Position numbers and translations under genes: made by a program. DNA of 64,000 nt from CAWABB01 sp963780165 (GTDB taxonomy: Bacteria > Bacteroidota > Ignavibacteria > UBA10030 > UBA6906): assembly GCA_963780165.1 (NCBI GenBank), contig CAWABB010000001.1:1736001-1800000 (forward strand). Reading direction: 5' to 3'. Of this stretch, positions 8,760 to 17,190 are shown one piece after another. Below the pieces are notes generated by a model. The model was not told the origin of the DNA, searched no databases, and worked only from the letters and a program-made list of their open reading frames with translations. How positions within the stretch are numbered: the first letter of the stretch is position 1; each line of letters starts with the position of its first letter.

Positions 8760-9728
8760 ATGGAGCACAATCCCGTCACCCGCCGTGAGTTCTTCCGCGC
8801 CGTCGTCGGGTCCGCCGCAGCCGCCGGACTCGCCGGCACGATCGGACAACTCGACGCGCTCGCCGGCAAGCAGCCCGCTGCGCCCCCGATGCCTGAACGA
8901 CCGTTCGGCAAGACCGGGTTCTCGGTGCGCATCTTCAGCCTCGGCGGACAGGCCACGCTCGAGCAACCCGACCGGACAGACGACGCGGTGGCTATCATCA
9001 ACCGCGCCATCGACCTCGGCGTGAACTATGTCGACACCGCGCATGTGTACGGTCAGGGCGTGAGCGAGACATACTACGGCGAAGTGCTGAAGAGTCGCCG
9101 GAAGGAGGTCTTCCTGGCGACCAAGACGCGCGATCGCGGATACGACGGCTCCATGCGCCAGCTCGAGACTTCCCTCAAGCGGCTCCAGACCGACACGATC
9201 GACCTCTGGCAGATTCACAACATTCGCACGGAAGAGGACCTCGAGCAGATGTTCGCCGACGATGGCGCCGTGAAGGCGCTCGAGGCCGCCCGCGACCAGA
9301 AAATCGTCCGCTTCATCGGCGTGACCGGGCATCGCGATCCGTTCATCCTTAAGACCGCCGTCGAGCGTCATCCGTTCGACTCCGTCCTGGTGGCTCTCAA
9401 CGCCGCGGACAGGCATCACTCGTCGTTCATCGACAACTTTCTCCCGGCTGCCGTCGAGAAGAAGATGGCGATCATCGGGATGAAGGTGCCCGCACGAGGC
9501 GAGATCTTCCGGCCCGGCGGCATCACCACGATGACCGAGGCGATGTCGTACGTCCTCACGCTGCCCATCAGCACAATCATCGTGGGCATCTCCAAGCTCG
9601 AAGAGCTTGAGGAGAACGTCAGAATCGCGAAGACCTTTGTGCCGCTCGACAGCGAACAGATGGAGCGGCTGGAGAAGCTGACGCGTCCGTACTTTGCCGA
9701 GGCAAGCTTCTTCAAGGACAAATGGTGA
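8760..9728 (+). CDS. Tat-exported aldo/keto reductase
   Basis: 322 residues. The N-terminus has a twin-arginine signal (TRREFF then an Ala/Gly-rich hydrophobic stretch), so the folded, cofactor-loaded protein is probably exported. The aldo/keto reductase tetrad is present: Asp and Tyr in GVNYVDTAHVYGQG, Lys in LATKT, His in LWQIHNI. The substrate is unknown. A GGAG Shine-Dalgarno precedes the ATG. The stop codon overlaps the start of the gamma-glutamyltransferase gene by 7 nt. Confidence 0.86.
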   Translation: MEHNPVTRREFFRAVVGSAAAAGLAGTIGQLDALAGKQPAAPPMPERPFGKTGFSVRIFSLGGQATLEQPDRTDDAVAIINRAIDLGVNYVDTAHVYGQGVSETYYGEVLKSRRKEVFLATKTRDRGYDGSMRQLETSLKRLQTDTIDLWQIHNIRTEEDLEQMFADDGAVKALEAARDQKIVRFIGVTGHRDPFILKTAVERHPFDSVLVALNAADRHHSSFIDNFLPAAVEKKMAIIGMKVPARGEIFRPGGITTMTEAMSYVLTLPISTIIVGISKLEELEENVRIAKTFVPLDSEQMERLEKLTRPYFAEASFFKDKW

Positions 9729-11476
9729 TCCCGCGACATTTGCCCGGCGCATTTCTGATCTTCGGTACAGCGCTCGCGCTGAGCGGATGCATTCGCCCTC
9801 CTGAAGACACGGCGGCAACCCGCATTCCCCCGGAGTGGCGCTACGCACAGCCTCCACGCGCGTTCGTTGCCGATTCCGCGGCCGTCGTGTCCGACGCCCC
9901 CCTGGCAACAGCCGTCGGCGTCCAGATCCTGCGCGCCGGAGGCAACGCGATTGATGCGGCGATTGCGACCGCCTTCGCACTGGCGGTCGTCTATCCCGAG
10001 GCGGGGAACATTGGCGGCGGCGGGTTCATGGTTGCCCGGTTCGCGGATGGTCGCAGTGTGGCGCTTGATTTCCGGGAGACCGCGCCGCTGGCTGCGACGG
10101 CCACGATGTACCTCGATTCCTCCGGCACGCCAACCCGGGATTCCGAAATCGGGCACCGCGCGGTCGGTGTCCCCGGAAGTGTCGCCGGACAGTACGAGGC
10201 CCACCGGCGCTACGGTCGTCTCTCCTGGCGGGATATCCTCGTTCCCTCGATACAGCTCGCCTCCGACGGCTTTGTCATTGATGACCGCGTTGCGCGGGTG
10301 CTCCGGGCGGATTCGGCCGGCTTTTCGCGCTACAGCGGCACATCTGCCCTCTTCCTTCCCGGCGGGCGGCCGCTTGCCGCCGGCACCCTCTTCAAGAATC
10401 CGGACCTTGCGAAGACGCTCACCGCCATCGCCGAGCGCGGACCGGCGGGGTTCTATGAAGGCCCCGTCGCGGACCTGATCGTCGGGGAGATGCGAAGCGG
10501 CGGAGGGCTCATCACGCACGAGGACCTGCAGCGGTACCACCCCGTCTGGCGCGAGCCGATCGAGTTTGCCTATCGCGGATACCGGGTTGTGTCGATGCCG
10601 CCGCCGTCCTCCGGCGGCGTGGCGATCGCCTTGATCCTGGGGATCCTGGAGGGATACCCTGTTGCCGGAATGGGCTGGCATTCACCCCGCATGCTCCACC
10701 TCACGGCCGAGGCGATGCGCCGGGCGTTCGCAGACAGGAACGCGTTGCTGGGCGATCCCGATTTCGTCTCCATCCCTCTCGCAACGCTCACCTCGGTTCG
10801 GTATGCCGCCTCCCTCCGTGCGTCGATCGATCCGGAGCATGCGACGCCGTCTGATGCGGTGATCGGTGGAGCTTTGCTTGCGCCGGAACCCTCGCAGACG
10901 ACGCACCTCGGCGTGGTTGATGCCGCAGGAAACGCCGTCGCGCTGACCACGACGCTGAACGGCCTGCACGGTTGCGGCGTGGTCGTCACGGGCGCCGGTT
11001 TTTTCCTCAACAACGAAATGGACGACTTCGCTGCGAAACCGGGTTCGCCCAACACCTACGGCCTGGTCCAGGGCGAGCGCAACGCCATCGCGCCAGGCAA
11101 GCGGATGCTCTCCTCCATGACGCCCACGATCGTCGCGCGGCCCGACAGCGGCGTCGTTCTCGTGACCGGCGCCCGGGGCGGACCGCACATCATCACCTCT
11201 GTCGTGCACGTTCTGATCAACACGCTGGATTACGACATGGACGCTGCAAGTGCGGTTTCCGCTCCGCGCATCCATCACCAGCACCAGCCCGACCAGATCG
11301 CCTATGAGCGGGGCGGATTCGCAGAGTCGTTGCTTGAGGCGCTTTCCGACAAGGGCCACAGGCTGAAGGCCACAGACGGGACGGGTAGCGCTCCTGCCAT
11401 CGTGCGGAGAAACGGGCGATGGGAGGCGGTGGCCGATCCGAGGACGGCACCGGAAGGGGGCGCAGGCGGGTATTGA
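9722..11476 (+). CDS. ggt: Gamma-glutamyltransferase, lipoprotein
   Basis: 584 residues. A lipoprotein signal (LALSGC near residue 23) anchors it in the envelope. The family is an Ntn hydrolase that cleaves itself before a catalytic Thr: Thr393 in SQTTHLGVVD, which would become the first residue of the small subunit. Also present are the glycine-rich oxyanion region (MPPPSSGGVA) and TTTLNGLHGCGV. It removes or transfers gamma-glutamyl groups from glutathione-like compounds. It is translationally coupled to the aldo/keto reductase upstream. Confidence 0.93.
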   Translation: MVIPRHLPGAFLIFGTALALSGCIRPPEDTAATRIPPEWRYAQPPRAFVADSAAVVSDAPLATAVGVQILRAGGNAIDAAIATAFALAVVYPEAGNIGGGGFMVARFADGRSVALDFRETAPLAATATMYLDSSGTPTRDSEIGHRAVGVPGSVAGQYEAHRRYGRLSWRDILVPSIQLASDGFVIDDRVARVLRADSAGFSRYSGTSALFLPGGRPLAAGTLFKNPDLAKTLTAIAERGPAGFYEGPVADLIVGEMRSGGGLITHEDLQRYHPVWREPIEFAYRGYRVVSMPPPSSGGVAIALILGILEGYPVAGMGWHSPRMLHLTAEAMRRAFADRNALLGDPDFVSIPLATLTSVRYAASLRASIDPEHATPSDAVIGGALLAPEPSQTTHLGVVDAAGNAVALTTTLNGLHGCGVVVTGAGFFLNNEMDDFAAKPGSPNTYGLVQGERNAIAPGKRMLSSMTPTIVARPDSGVVLVTGARGGPHIITSVVHVLINTLDYDMDAASAVSAPRIHHQHQPDQIAYERGGFAESLLEALSDKGHRLKATDGTGSAPAIVRRNGRWEAVADPRTAPEGGAGGY

Positions 11477-11524
11477 GCCGGCAGTGAACTCGAGGTGCGT
11501 TGGCCTCGAGCTGCTCCAGAACGG

Positions 11525-11570
11525 AACGAGTGGGTGGCGGGGACGACGTGCCCCTTTCCACCCACTCGTT
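11525..11570. terminator. Bidirectional terminator between ggt and the convergent membrane-protein gene
   Basis: Perfect 13-bp inverted repeat AACGAGTGGGTGG / CCACCCACTCGTT (11525-11537, 11558-11570), with an inner GGGG/CCCC pairing in the loop, followed on the plus side by a T-rich GTTGTTGTG. It lies between two convergent genes. Confidence 0.75.
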
Positions 11571-11596
11571 GTTGTTGTGAGCGCTCTGGCCGCGCG

Positions 11597-12124
11597 CTAC
11601 GGAGTCACGACAGGCGCCGGCGGAGGAGTCCCGGCTTTCGGCTTGTACACCGAATAGCCGATCAGCCCGCCAAGCAACCCGAATATCGGATAGATGATCA
11701 GCGACCCGATAATGCTCATCGCCGACAGCCCGCTATCCCTCATCCCCTGTTCCATCTGGTCGATCGCATCCGGCGGCATCTGATCGAGTATCCCCGTGGA
11801 ATCGTACAGGTTGTATATCATGTCGAACATCGCCTGGCCGGCCACGTTCCCCACCACTGCCATCAGCGCGGCCGAGATGATCGTGCCGATGATCGCGCCG
11901 AACACTCCGGAGAGTGCGCCAAGCTTCAGCCCGTCCTGGCTTGTCAGCGGCGGCATCTGGGGGACGAGGTCTTTATTATAGAAGAAGACCGCCATGAACC
12001 CGCCGAGCAGAACGCCCGCGCAGCAGATGCAGTTGACGAAGTTCAGGAACGGGATACCCGACAGCACGCCCGTGATGATCCCACCGAAGAGGGCGGGCAT
12101 CAAAATACTTGGCTTTTCAGGCAT
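11597..12124 (-). CDS. Small membrane protein of unknown function
   Basis: 175 residues from the ATG at 12124, which has an AAAGGA Shine-Dalgarno. There are four to five hydrophobic segments: the first two near residues 8-28 and 30-52 flank a Cys pair (NCICCAGVLLGGFMAVFFY), two Gly/Ala-rich helices lie mid-protein, and a last helix is followed by a Pro-rich tail. The layout resembles the DUF4199/DUF5683-like proteins of Bacteroidota, but I cannot assign a family firmly. Its start overlaps the end of the DUF2085 gene by 8 nt. Confidence 0.75.
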   Translation of the reverse strand: MPEKPSILMPALFGGIITGVLSGIPFLNFVNCICCAGVLLGGFMAVFFYNKDLVPQMPPLTSQDGLKLGALSGVFGAIIGTIISAALMAVVGNVAGQAMFDMIYNLYDSTGILDQMPPDAIDQMEQGMRDSGLSAMSIIGSLIIYPIFGLLGGLIGYSVYKPKAGTPPPAPVVTP

Positions 12125-12635
12125 CGCTGAGTCCTTTCTGTGGTTGAGGGAATGGACGGCGGTGTGAGGCAACGAACTCTTGTACGGCCTCGGTAAGCGC
12201 CGGAAGCACAACGAACGGAACGATCAGTCCGAAGAACGCGCCCGTGAATAATCGCGTCGCCCCCGAGACGGGATGAATGCCGGTCCATCCCATGACGACA
12301 TCCACCAGCATCGGGAGAACCGCAAGCGCAGCGATCCACCGGGGCGGATAGGCAGGGTGATTGACGCTTCGAACGAGCGGGTACAGCAGGACCCCCGCAA
12401 GGAATCCGACATAGACGGCCGTGCAGCGCGTGCACACCCCCAGCGGGAGGCCAAACACCTCTAGCGAACGTTCACCGATCTGGTGGCACACGGGGGAAAA
12501 CAGTCCGTACAGAACATTCCCGACTGCAGCAAACGGTTCCGGAAGGATAGCCAGGATGGGCGCGAGAACGATCGCCCCGCACCAGAGGAGAGCCCCGACG
12601 AGCACAACTACGTACGTGCGCCACGCGAGTGTCAT
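12117..12635 (-). CDS. DUF2085 family membrane protein
   Basis: 172 residues with four predicted TM helices. The DUF2085 signature is visible: CHQIGERS followed by GVCTRCTAVY, giving one CHQ and a CxxC cysteine/histidine set that may bind a metal. Function of the family is unknown. The ATG lies 8 nt after a -10 box, so the mRNA is probably leaderless. Confidence 0.83.
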   Translation of the reverse strand: MTLAWRTYVVVLVGALLWCGAIVLAPILAILPEPFAAVGNVLYGLFSPVCHQIGERSLEVFGLPLGVCTRCTAVYVGFLAGVLLYPLVRSVNHPAYPPRWIAALAVLPMLVDVVMGWTGIHPVSGATRLFTGAFFGLIVPFVVLPALTEAVQEFVASHRRPFPQPQKGLSDA

Positions 12636-12643
12636 ATCGCTCG

Positions 12644-12672
12644 AACATAGGCCAAAAACACCGGAGAGTCAA
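12644..12672 (-). promoter_or_regulatory. Promoter for DUF2085 gene pair
   Basis: Minus strand: TTGACT (12667-12672), 17-bp spacer, TATGTT (12644-12649). The -10 box ends 8 nt from the ATG at 12635. Confidence 0.65.
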
Positions 12673-12681
12673 GACACTTCC

Positions 12682-12710
12682 TTGCTTTTCCCGCGGTGCC
12701 GGCCTATATT
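12682..12710 (+). promoter_or_regulatory. Promoter for aguB-aguA
   Basis: TTGCTT (12682-12687), 17-bp spacer, TATATT (12705-12710), 12 nt before the ATG at 12723. It is back to back with the DUF2085 promoter. Confidence 0.65.
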
Positions 12711-12722
12711 CACGCTACATTT

Positions 12723-13649
12723 ATGGCGACGACGGTGACAACGCCCCCCCCCAACACACGCTTCACGATCGGCGTCGTGCAGATGCGTGTCGGCACCGAC
12801 ACCGACGCAAACCTCCGGACTGCCGTCGATCGCGTCGAACAGGCCGCAGCGCGTGGAGCACGCGTCATCTGCCTTCCGGAACTGTTCCGATCGCAGTATT
12901 TCTGTCAGCGCGAAGACGCCGCCGCATTCGATCTGGCCGAATCGATTCCGGGTCCGACAACCAGCATCCTCGGCCCGCTGGCCAGGAAGCTCGGCGTCGT
13001 GATCATCGCCTCGCTGTTCGAGCGCCGTGCGGCCGGGCTCTATCACAATACCGTCGCTGTGCTGGAGACCGACGGGTCGCTGGCAGGAATGTACCGGAAG
13101 ATGCACATCCCCGACGATCCCGCGTACTATGAGAAGTTCTACTTCGCCCCCGGGGACCTGGGGTTTAAGGCGTTCAGGACGACGCAGGGAACGATAGGCA
13201 CGCTGATCTGCTGGGACCAGTGGTACCCCGAGGCCGCGCGCCTCACGGCGTTGCAGGACGCGGCCGTACTCTTCTACCCGACGGCCATCGGATGGCATCC
13301 CCACGAGAGAGCGGAGCATGGCGCCGCACAGCGCGATGCGTGGCGCACAGTGCAACGGGGACATGCGATCGCGAACGGGACGTACGTCGCAGCTATTAAC
13401 CGGACCGGGCACGAGATCATCACACCCGGGACGCCCGGCATCGAGTTCTGGGGTTCGTCGTTCATCGCAGACCCGCAGGGCGTGGTGATCGCGGAAGCTT
13501 CCGTCGACAGGGAGGAGATCCTGGTGGCTGAGGTGGATCTGGCCCGCATCGAGGACGTCCGCCGGAACTGGCCGTTCCTCCGCGACCGCAGGGTCGATGC
13601 CTACGGCGGCATCACGCGCCGGTTTCTCGACGACAAGGCTGGTTCGTGA
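12723..13649 (+). CDS. aguB: N-carbamoylputrescine amidase
   Basis: 308 residues of the nitrilase superfamily. The catalytic triad is visible: Glu in LPELFRSQYF, Lys in YRKMHIPDDPAYYEKFYF, Cys in GTLICWDQWYPE. These motifs are close to the N-carbamoylputrescine amidase subgroup, which makes putrescine, CO2 and ammonia. The gene overlaps aguA, the previous step of the pathway, by 4 nt. Start: the ATG at 12723 sits just behind a good promoter; an upstream ATG at 12696 lies inside that promoter and was rejected. Confidence 0.92.
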   Translation: MATTVTTPPPNTRFTIGVVQMRVGTDTDANLRTAVDRVEQAAARGARVICLPELFRSQYFCQREDAAAFDLAESIPGPTTSILGPLARKLGVVIIASLFERRAAGLYHNTVAVLETDGSLAGMYRKMHIPDDPAYYEKFYFAPGDLGFKAFRTTQGTIGTLICWDQWYPEAARLTALQDAAVLFYPTAIGWHPHERAEHGAAQRDAWRTVQRGHAIANGTYVAAINRTGHEIITPGTPGIEFWGSSFIADPQGVVIAEASVDREEILVAEVDLARIEDVRRNWPFLRDRRVDAYGGITRRFLDDKAGS

Positions 13650-14749
13650 AACGTGCGTCCGCACCGGCGCCGACGCCCCGCGAGCTCGGCTTCCGGCATC
13701 CCGCCGAGTGGGAGCACCACACCGCCACCTGGCTCGGGTGGCCCCACAACACGTCCGACTGGCCGGGGAAATTCACACCCATCCCGTGGGTCTACGGAGA
13801 GATAGCCCGCCGCGTCGCCCCGGGCGAGATCGTTCGCATTCTCGTCAACGATCGTTCCCATGAAGGCTCGGCCCGCCGGATTCTGAATCGCGTCGGGGTG
13901 GACCCGACACGGATCGAGTTCTTCCGGTTCCCGACCGACCGGGGATGGATGCGCGACATCGGGCCGATCTTCGTGAGGCGCGATGCTCGGTCCGGCCCGC
14001 CGGCCGGCCCCGCGGGTGAGACTGCAATCGCCGGATTCCGGTTCAACGCCTGGGCCAAGTACGACAACTGGAAGCGGGATGCAGGGATTCCCGGCCTTGC
14101 AGCGAAGCGCCTCAACAAGCGTCTCTTCGTCCCGGAGTTCGGAGGCAGGCACGTCGTGCTCGAAGGCGGGTCGATTGACCTGAACGGCCGCGGCACGCTG
14201 CTCACGACCGAAGAGTGTCTGCTCGATCCCGTCACGCAGGTCCGCAACCCGGGCATGTCGCGTGCCGTCATTGAGAGCGTGCTGCTCGAACACCTCGGCG
14301 CTTCCAACGTGCTCTGGCTCGGGAAGGGGATCGCCGGAGACGATACCCACGGGCATGTAGACGATCTCTGCCGCTTCGTGAGTCCCACGACGGCCGTCCT
14401 GTGCGAAGAGCAGAACCCGAAGGACGCAAACTACGGCGCGCTGAGCGAGAACCGCGAGCGGATGCAGGACATGCGGCTGGAGAACGGATCGAGGGTCCAG
14501 GTCGTCCCGCTCCCCATGCCGGCTCCGGTGGTCTTTGACGGGCAACGCCTTCCTGCAAGCTACGCAAACTTCTACATCGCCAACGCCGCCGTTCTCGTCC
14601 CCACGTTCAACGACCCGAACGACCGCATCGCGCTCGGCATCCTCGCTGAGCTGATCACGGACCGTCCGGTCATCGGCATTCACGCTGTCGATCTCGTCTG
14701 GGGCCTCGGCACGATTCACTGCCTGACGCACGAAGAACCACAGTCCTGA
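13646..14749 (+). CDS. aguA: Agmatine deiminase
   Basis: 367 residues with a GTG start overlapping the aguB stop (GTGA). It belongs to the peptidyl-arginine-deiminase fold family. The motifs are HTATWLGWPHN, GWMRDIGPIFV, FNAWAKYDNW, an HGHVDDLCRF His/Asp site and the catalytic Cys in GTIHCLTHEEP close to the C-terminus. It converts agmatine to N-carbamoylputrescine, which AguB completes to putrescine. No arginine decarboxylase is in the window. Confidence 0.94.
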   Translation: MKRASAPAPTPRELGFRHPAEWEHHTATWLGWPHNTSDWPGKFTPIPWVYGEIARRVAPGEIVRILVNDRSHEGSARRILNRVGVDPTRIEFFRFPTDRGWMRDIGPIFVRRDARSGPPAGPAGETAIAGFRFNAWAKYDNWKRDAGIPGLAAKRLNKRLFVPEFGGRHVVLEGGSIDLNGRGTLLTTEECLLDPVTQVRNPGMSRAVIESVLLEHLGASNVLWLGKGIAGDDTHGHVDDLCRFVSPTTAVLCEEQNPKDANYGALSENRERMQDMRLENGSRVQVVPLPMPAPVVFDGQRLPASYANFYIANAAVLVPTFNDPNDRIALGILAELITDRPVIGIHAVDLVWGLGTIHCLTHEEPQS

Positions 14750-14779
14750 TTGGCGGTTCATCCCGGCGAGAGGTATATT
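14750..14779 (+). promoter_or_regulatory. Promoter for the SulP gene
   Basis: TTGGCG (14750-14755), 18-bp spacer, TATATT (14774-14779), 11 nt before the ATG at 14791. Confidence 0.5.
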
Positions 14780-14790
14780 AGCGTTTCGTT

Positions 14791-16461
14791 ATGCCAGCAT
14801 ACCACCCACTCACTCCGAAGCTGTTCACGGTCTTCCGGGCGGGGTATTCGCGCGAGCAGTTCGTCGCCGACCTGACCGCCGGCATCATCGTCGGCATCGT
14901 CGCCCTCCCCCTTGCTATTGCTTTCGCCATAGCTTCCGGCGTGAAGCCCGAACAGGGGCTCTTCACGGCCGTGATCGCCGGGCTCATCGTGTCTGCCTTC
15001 GGCGGCAGCCGTGTCCAGATCGCCGGTCCGACAGGCGCATTCATTGTGATCGTGTACGGTATCGTCCGGACGTACGGCTACGACGGGCTGGCCGTCGCCA
15101 CCCTGATTGCCGGCGTTATCCTGATCGTCATGGGGCTGGCTCGTCTCGGGACGCTGCTGAAGTTCGTCCCGTACCCGCTCACAGTCGGATTCACCAGCGG
15201 TATCGCGCTCATCATCTTTTCGTCGCAGATCAACGACTTTCTGGGTCTCCGCATCGCGGGGCTGCCGGCGGATTTCGTGGGCAAGTGGGCCTCTTACGCG
15301 GGCCACGCAGGATCGGTGGACCCCCATAGTCTGGCCATCGGGATTTCATCGCTGGCCATCATCCTGATCGCGCAACGCTTCTTCCCGCGCGTTCCGGGAT
15401 CGCTGCTGGCAATCCTGGGCATGACCGCCGTCGTGCAGTTGCTCCAGCTCCCCGTCGAAACCGTCGGTTCGCGGTTTGGGAGCGTCCCCAATACTCTTCC
15501 ATACCCCCGTCTGCCGGACGTCTCCTGGGAGACCGTCACTCGCGTGTTTTCGCCTGCGGTCACCATCGCCATGCTCGGCTCGATTGAGTCGCTCCTCTCC
15601 GCCGTGGTGGCAGACGGGATGATCCGGTCCCGCCACCGATCAAACATAGAGTTGATTGCGCAGGGCGTAGCAAATGTGATCTCTCCCCTCTTCTCGGGAA
15701 TCCCCGCCACCGGCGCCATCGCGCGCACCGCCACGAACGTGAAGAGCGGAGGGCGCACACCGGTGGCAGGGATAGTGCACGCCGTCGTCCTCCTCCTCAT
15801 CATGATGCTGTTCGGACACTGGGCGGCACTGATCCCGATGCCGACGCTGGCCGCCATCCTGCTCGTCGTGGCCTACAACATGAGCGAGTGGCACTCGTTT
15901 GTGCAGACATTCAGGGCACCCCGCAGCGATATTGCCGTCATGCTCGTGACATTCGCCCTCACGGTCATCGTGGATCTTACGGTCGCAATCCAGGTCGGAG
16001 TCATCCTCTCCGCGATGCTGTTCATCCGGCGCATGGCCGAGGTGAGCCATGTAACGCCGCTCACGAAAGACCTGAGCGAAGGCGACGAAGCGGATGACGA
16101 CATTGCGCGCCCGAAGGGACTCCCCGACGGCGTGGAGGTGTTCGAGGTCCACGGAACGCTCTTCTTCGGCGCGGTGGAGCAGTTCACTGAAACCATGCGC
16201 GCGCTCGAAAAACCCCCGAAGGTGTTCATCCTGGAGACGCGCAACCTGCTTGCGATCGATGCGACGGGAATCCGCGCGATCGAGGATCTTGTCGCGCGAC
16301 TCACGCACGACGGGACAAAGTTCATTCTCTCCGGGATTCACAAGCAGCCGCTGTTTGCCATCACACAGGCGGGACTGCTGGACCGGATCGGGGAAGACAA
16401 CGTGTGCGGCTCGCTCGCTGAAGCGCTCGATCGTTCCCGCGCCCTCACGACGACAACGTGA
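14791..16461 (+). CDS. SulP family anion transporter with C-terminal STAS domain
   Basis: 556 residues: about 430 residues of membrane helices followed by a cytoplasmic STAS domain (~440-550). SulP marks include DLTAGIIVGIVALPLAIAFA at the N-terminus and the conserved SRVQIAGPTGAFIV. The STAS loop reads ETRNLLAIDATGIRAIEDL, with Asp-Ala-Thr at the usual phospho-Ser position. The family carries sulfate, bicarbonate or other anions; substrate is not decided by sequence here. It begins 41 bases after aguA but has its own promoter. Confidence 0.9.
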   Translation: MPAYHPLTPKLFTVFRAGYSREQFVADLTAGIIVGIVALPLAIAFAIASGVKPEQGLFTAVIAGLIVSAFGGSRVQIAGPTGAFIVIVYGIVRTYGYDGLAVATLIAGVILIVMGLARLGTLLKFVPYPLTVGFTSGIALIIFSSQINDFLGLRIAGLPADFVGKWASYAGHAGSVDPHSLAIGISSLAIILIAQRFFPRVPGSLLAILGMTAVVQLLQLPVETVGSRFGSVPNTLPYPRLPDVSWETVTRVFSPAVTIAMLGSIESLLSAVVADGMIRSRHRSNIELIAQGVANVISPLFSGIPATGAIARTATNVKSGGRTPVAGIVHAVVLLLIMMLFGHWAALIPMPTLAAILLVVAYNMSEWHSFVQTFRAPRSDIAVMLVTFALTVIVDLTVAIQVGVILSAMLFIRRMAEVSHVTPLTKDLSEGDEADDDIARPKGLPDGVEVFEVHGTLFFGAVEQFTETMRALEKPPKVFILETRNLLAIDATGIRAIEDLVARLTHDGTKFILSGIHKQPLFAITQAGLLDRIGEDNVCGSLAEALDRSRALTTTT

Positions 16462-16465
16462 TTGG

Positions 16466-16933
16466 ATGAGCACAACTCCAGCACCCCCCCTCATCCTTCT
16501 TACCGGAGCCTCCGGCTACATCGGGGGGCGCCTGCTGCGTGCTCTTGAGCAGCGCGGCCTGCGGGTCCGGTGCCTTGCACGGAAGCCAGAGTTCCTGAAG
16601 CCTCGGGCATCCCCCACGACGGAGATCGTTCAGGGCGACGTGCTGAACCGCGAGAGCCTCCAGGGGGCGCTGGCCGGCGTCAGCATCGCGTACTACATGG
16701 TGCATTCCATGGGGACCGCGGGTTCGTTCGAGGAGAAGGACCGCGAGGCAGCATCCAACTTCGGCGCCGCCGCGCAAGAAGCCGGCGTCCGTGGCATCAT
16801 CTACCTGGGGGGCCTGGGCGACGACACCTCGACGCTCTCCGCCCACCTGAAAAGCAGGCACGAGGTCAGAGAGGTGCTTCGCGCTTCCGGCGTGCCCGTG
16901 GTCGAGTTCCGCGCGTCGATCGTTCGGGACTGA
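16466..16933 (+). pseudogene. Truncated NAD(P)-binding SDR/NmrA-like gene
   Basis: 155 residues starting 4 nt after the SulP stop. The N-terminal Rossmann fold is intact (LLTGASGYIGGRLLRAL) and matches the extended SDR proteins that have a ~150-300-residue C-terminal part. Translation stops right after VPVVEFRASIVRD, where relatives continue into the substrate domain. No continuation is recognisable in any frame before nifJ. It is most likely a remnant that has lost its C-terminal half, though a short functional protein cannot be excluded. Confidence 0.7.
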
Positions 16934-17190
16934 GGCCCGCCAGGGAGACACCTCCGCCGATCCTACCTCCAGGGAGGTTGATGCATATGAGCGCAGTACC
17001 GGCATCCTTCCCATCATCCCCCTTCCGGATTCCTACAATTCGGAATAATCGCCAAGAATTTGCTCCATTCCGGCCAGAATCGCCCCTCCGCCGTGGCATG
17101 ATATTGGACATCAGGACATGGTACCTTTTTCCACGACCCGCTCCAAGACGCCCGAAATCAGCGGTTCTTTCACATCAGACAGGATGAAGT

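Noticed and set aside
8709..9980. A 423-residue open frame on the minus strand
   Set aside because: Antisense to the aldo/keto reductase, which has all four catalytic residues; the minus frame has no recognisable domain.
12696..12722. Earlier ATG for aguB
   Set aside because: It lies within the spacer of the promoter that drives the gene, so it cannot be on that transcript.
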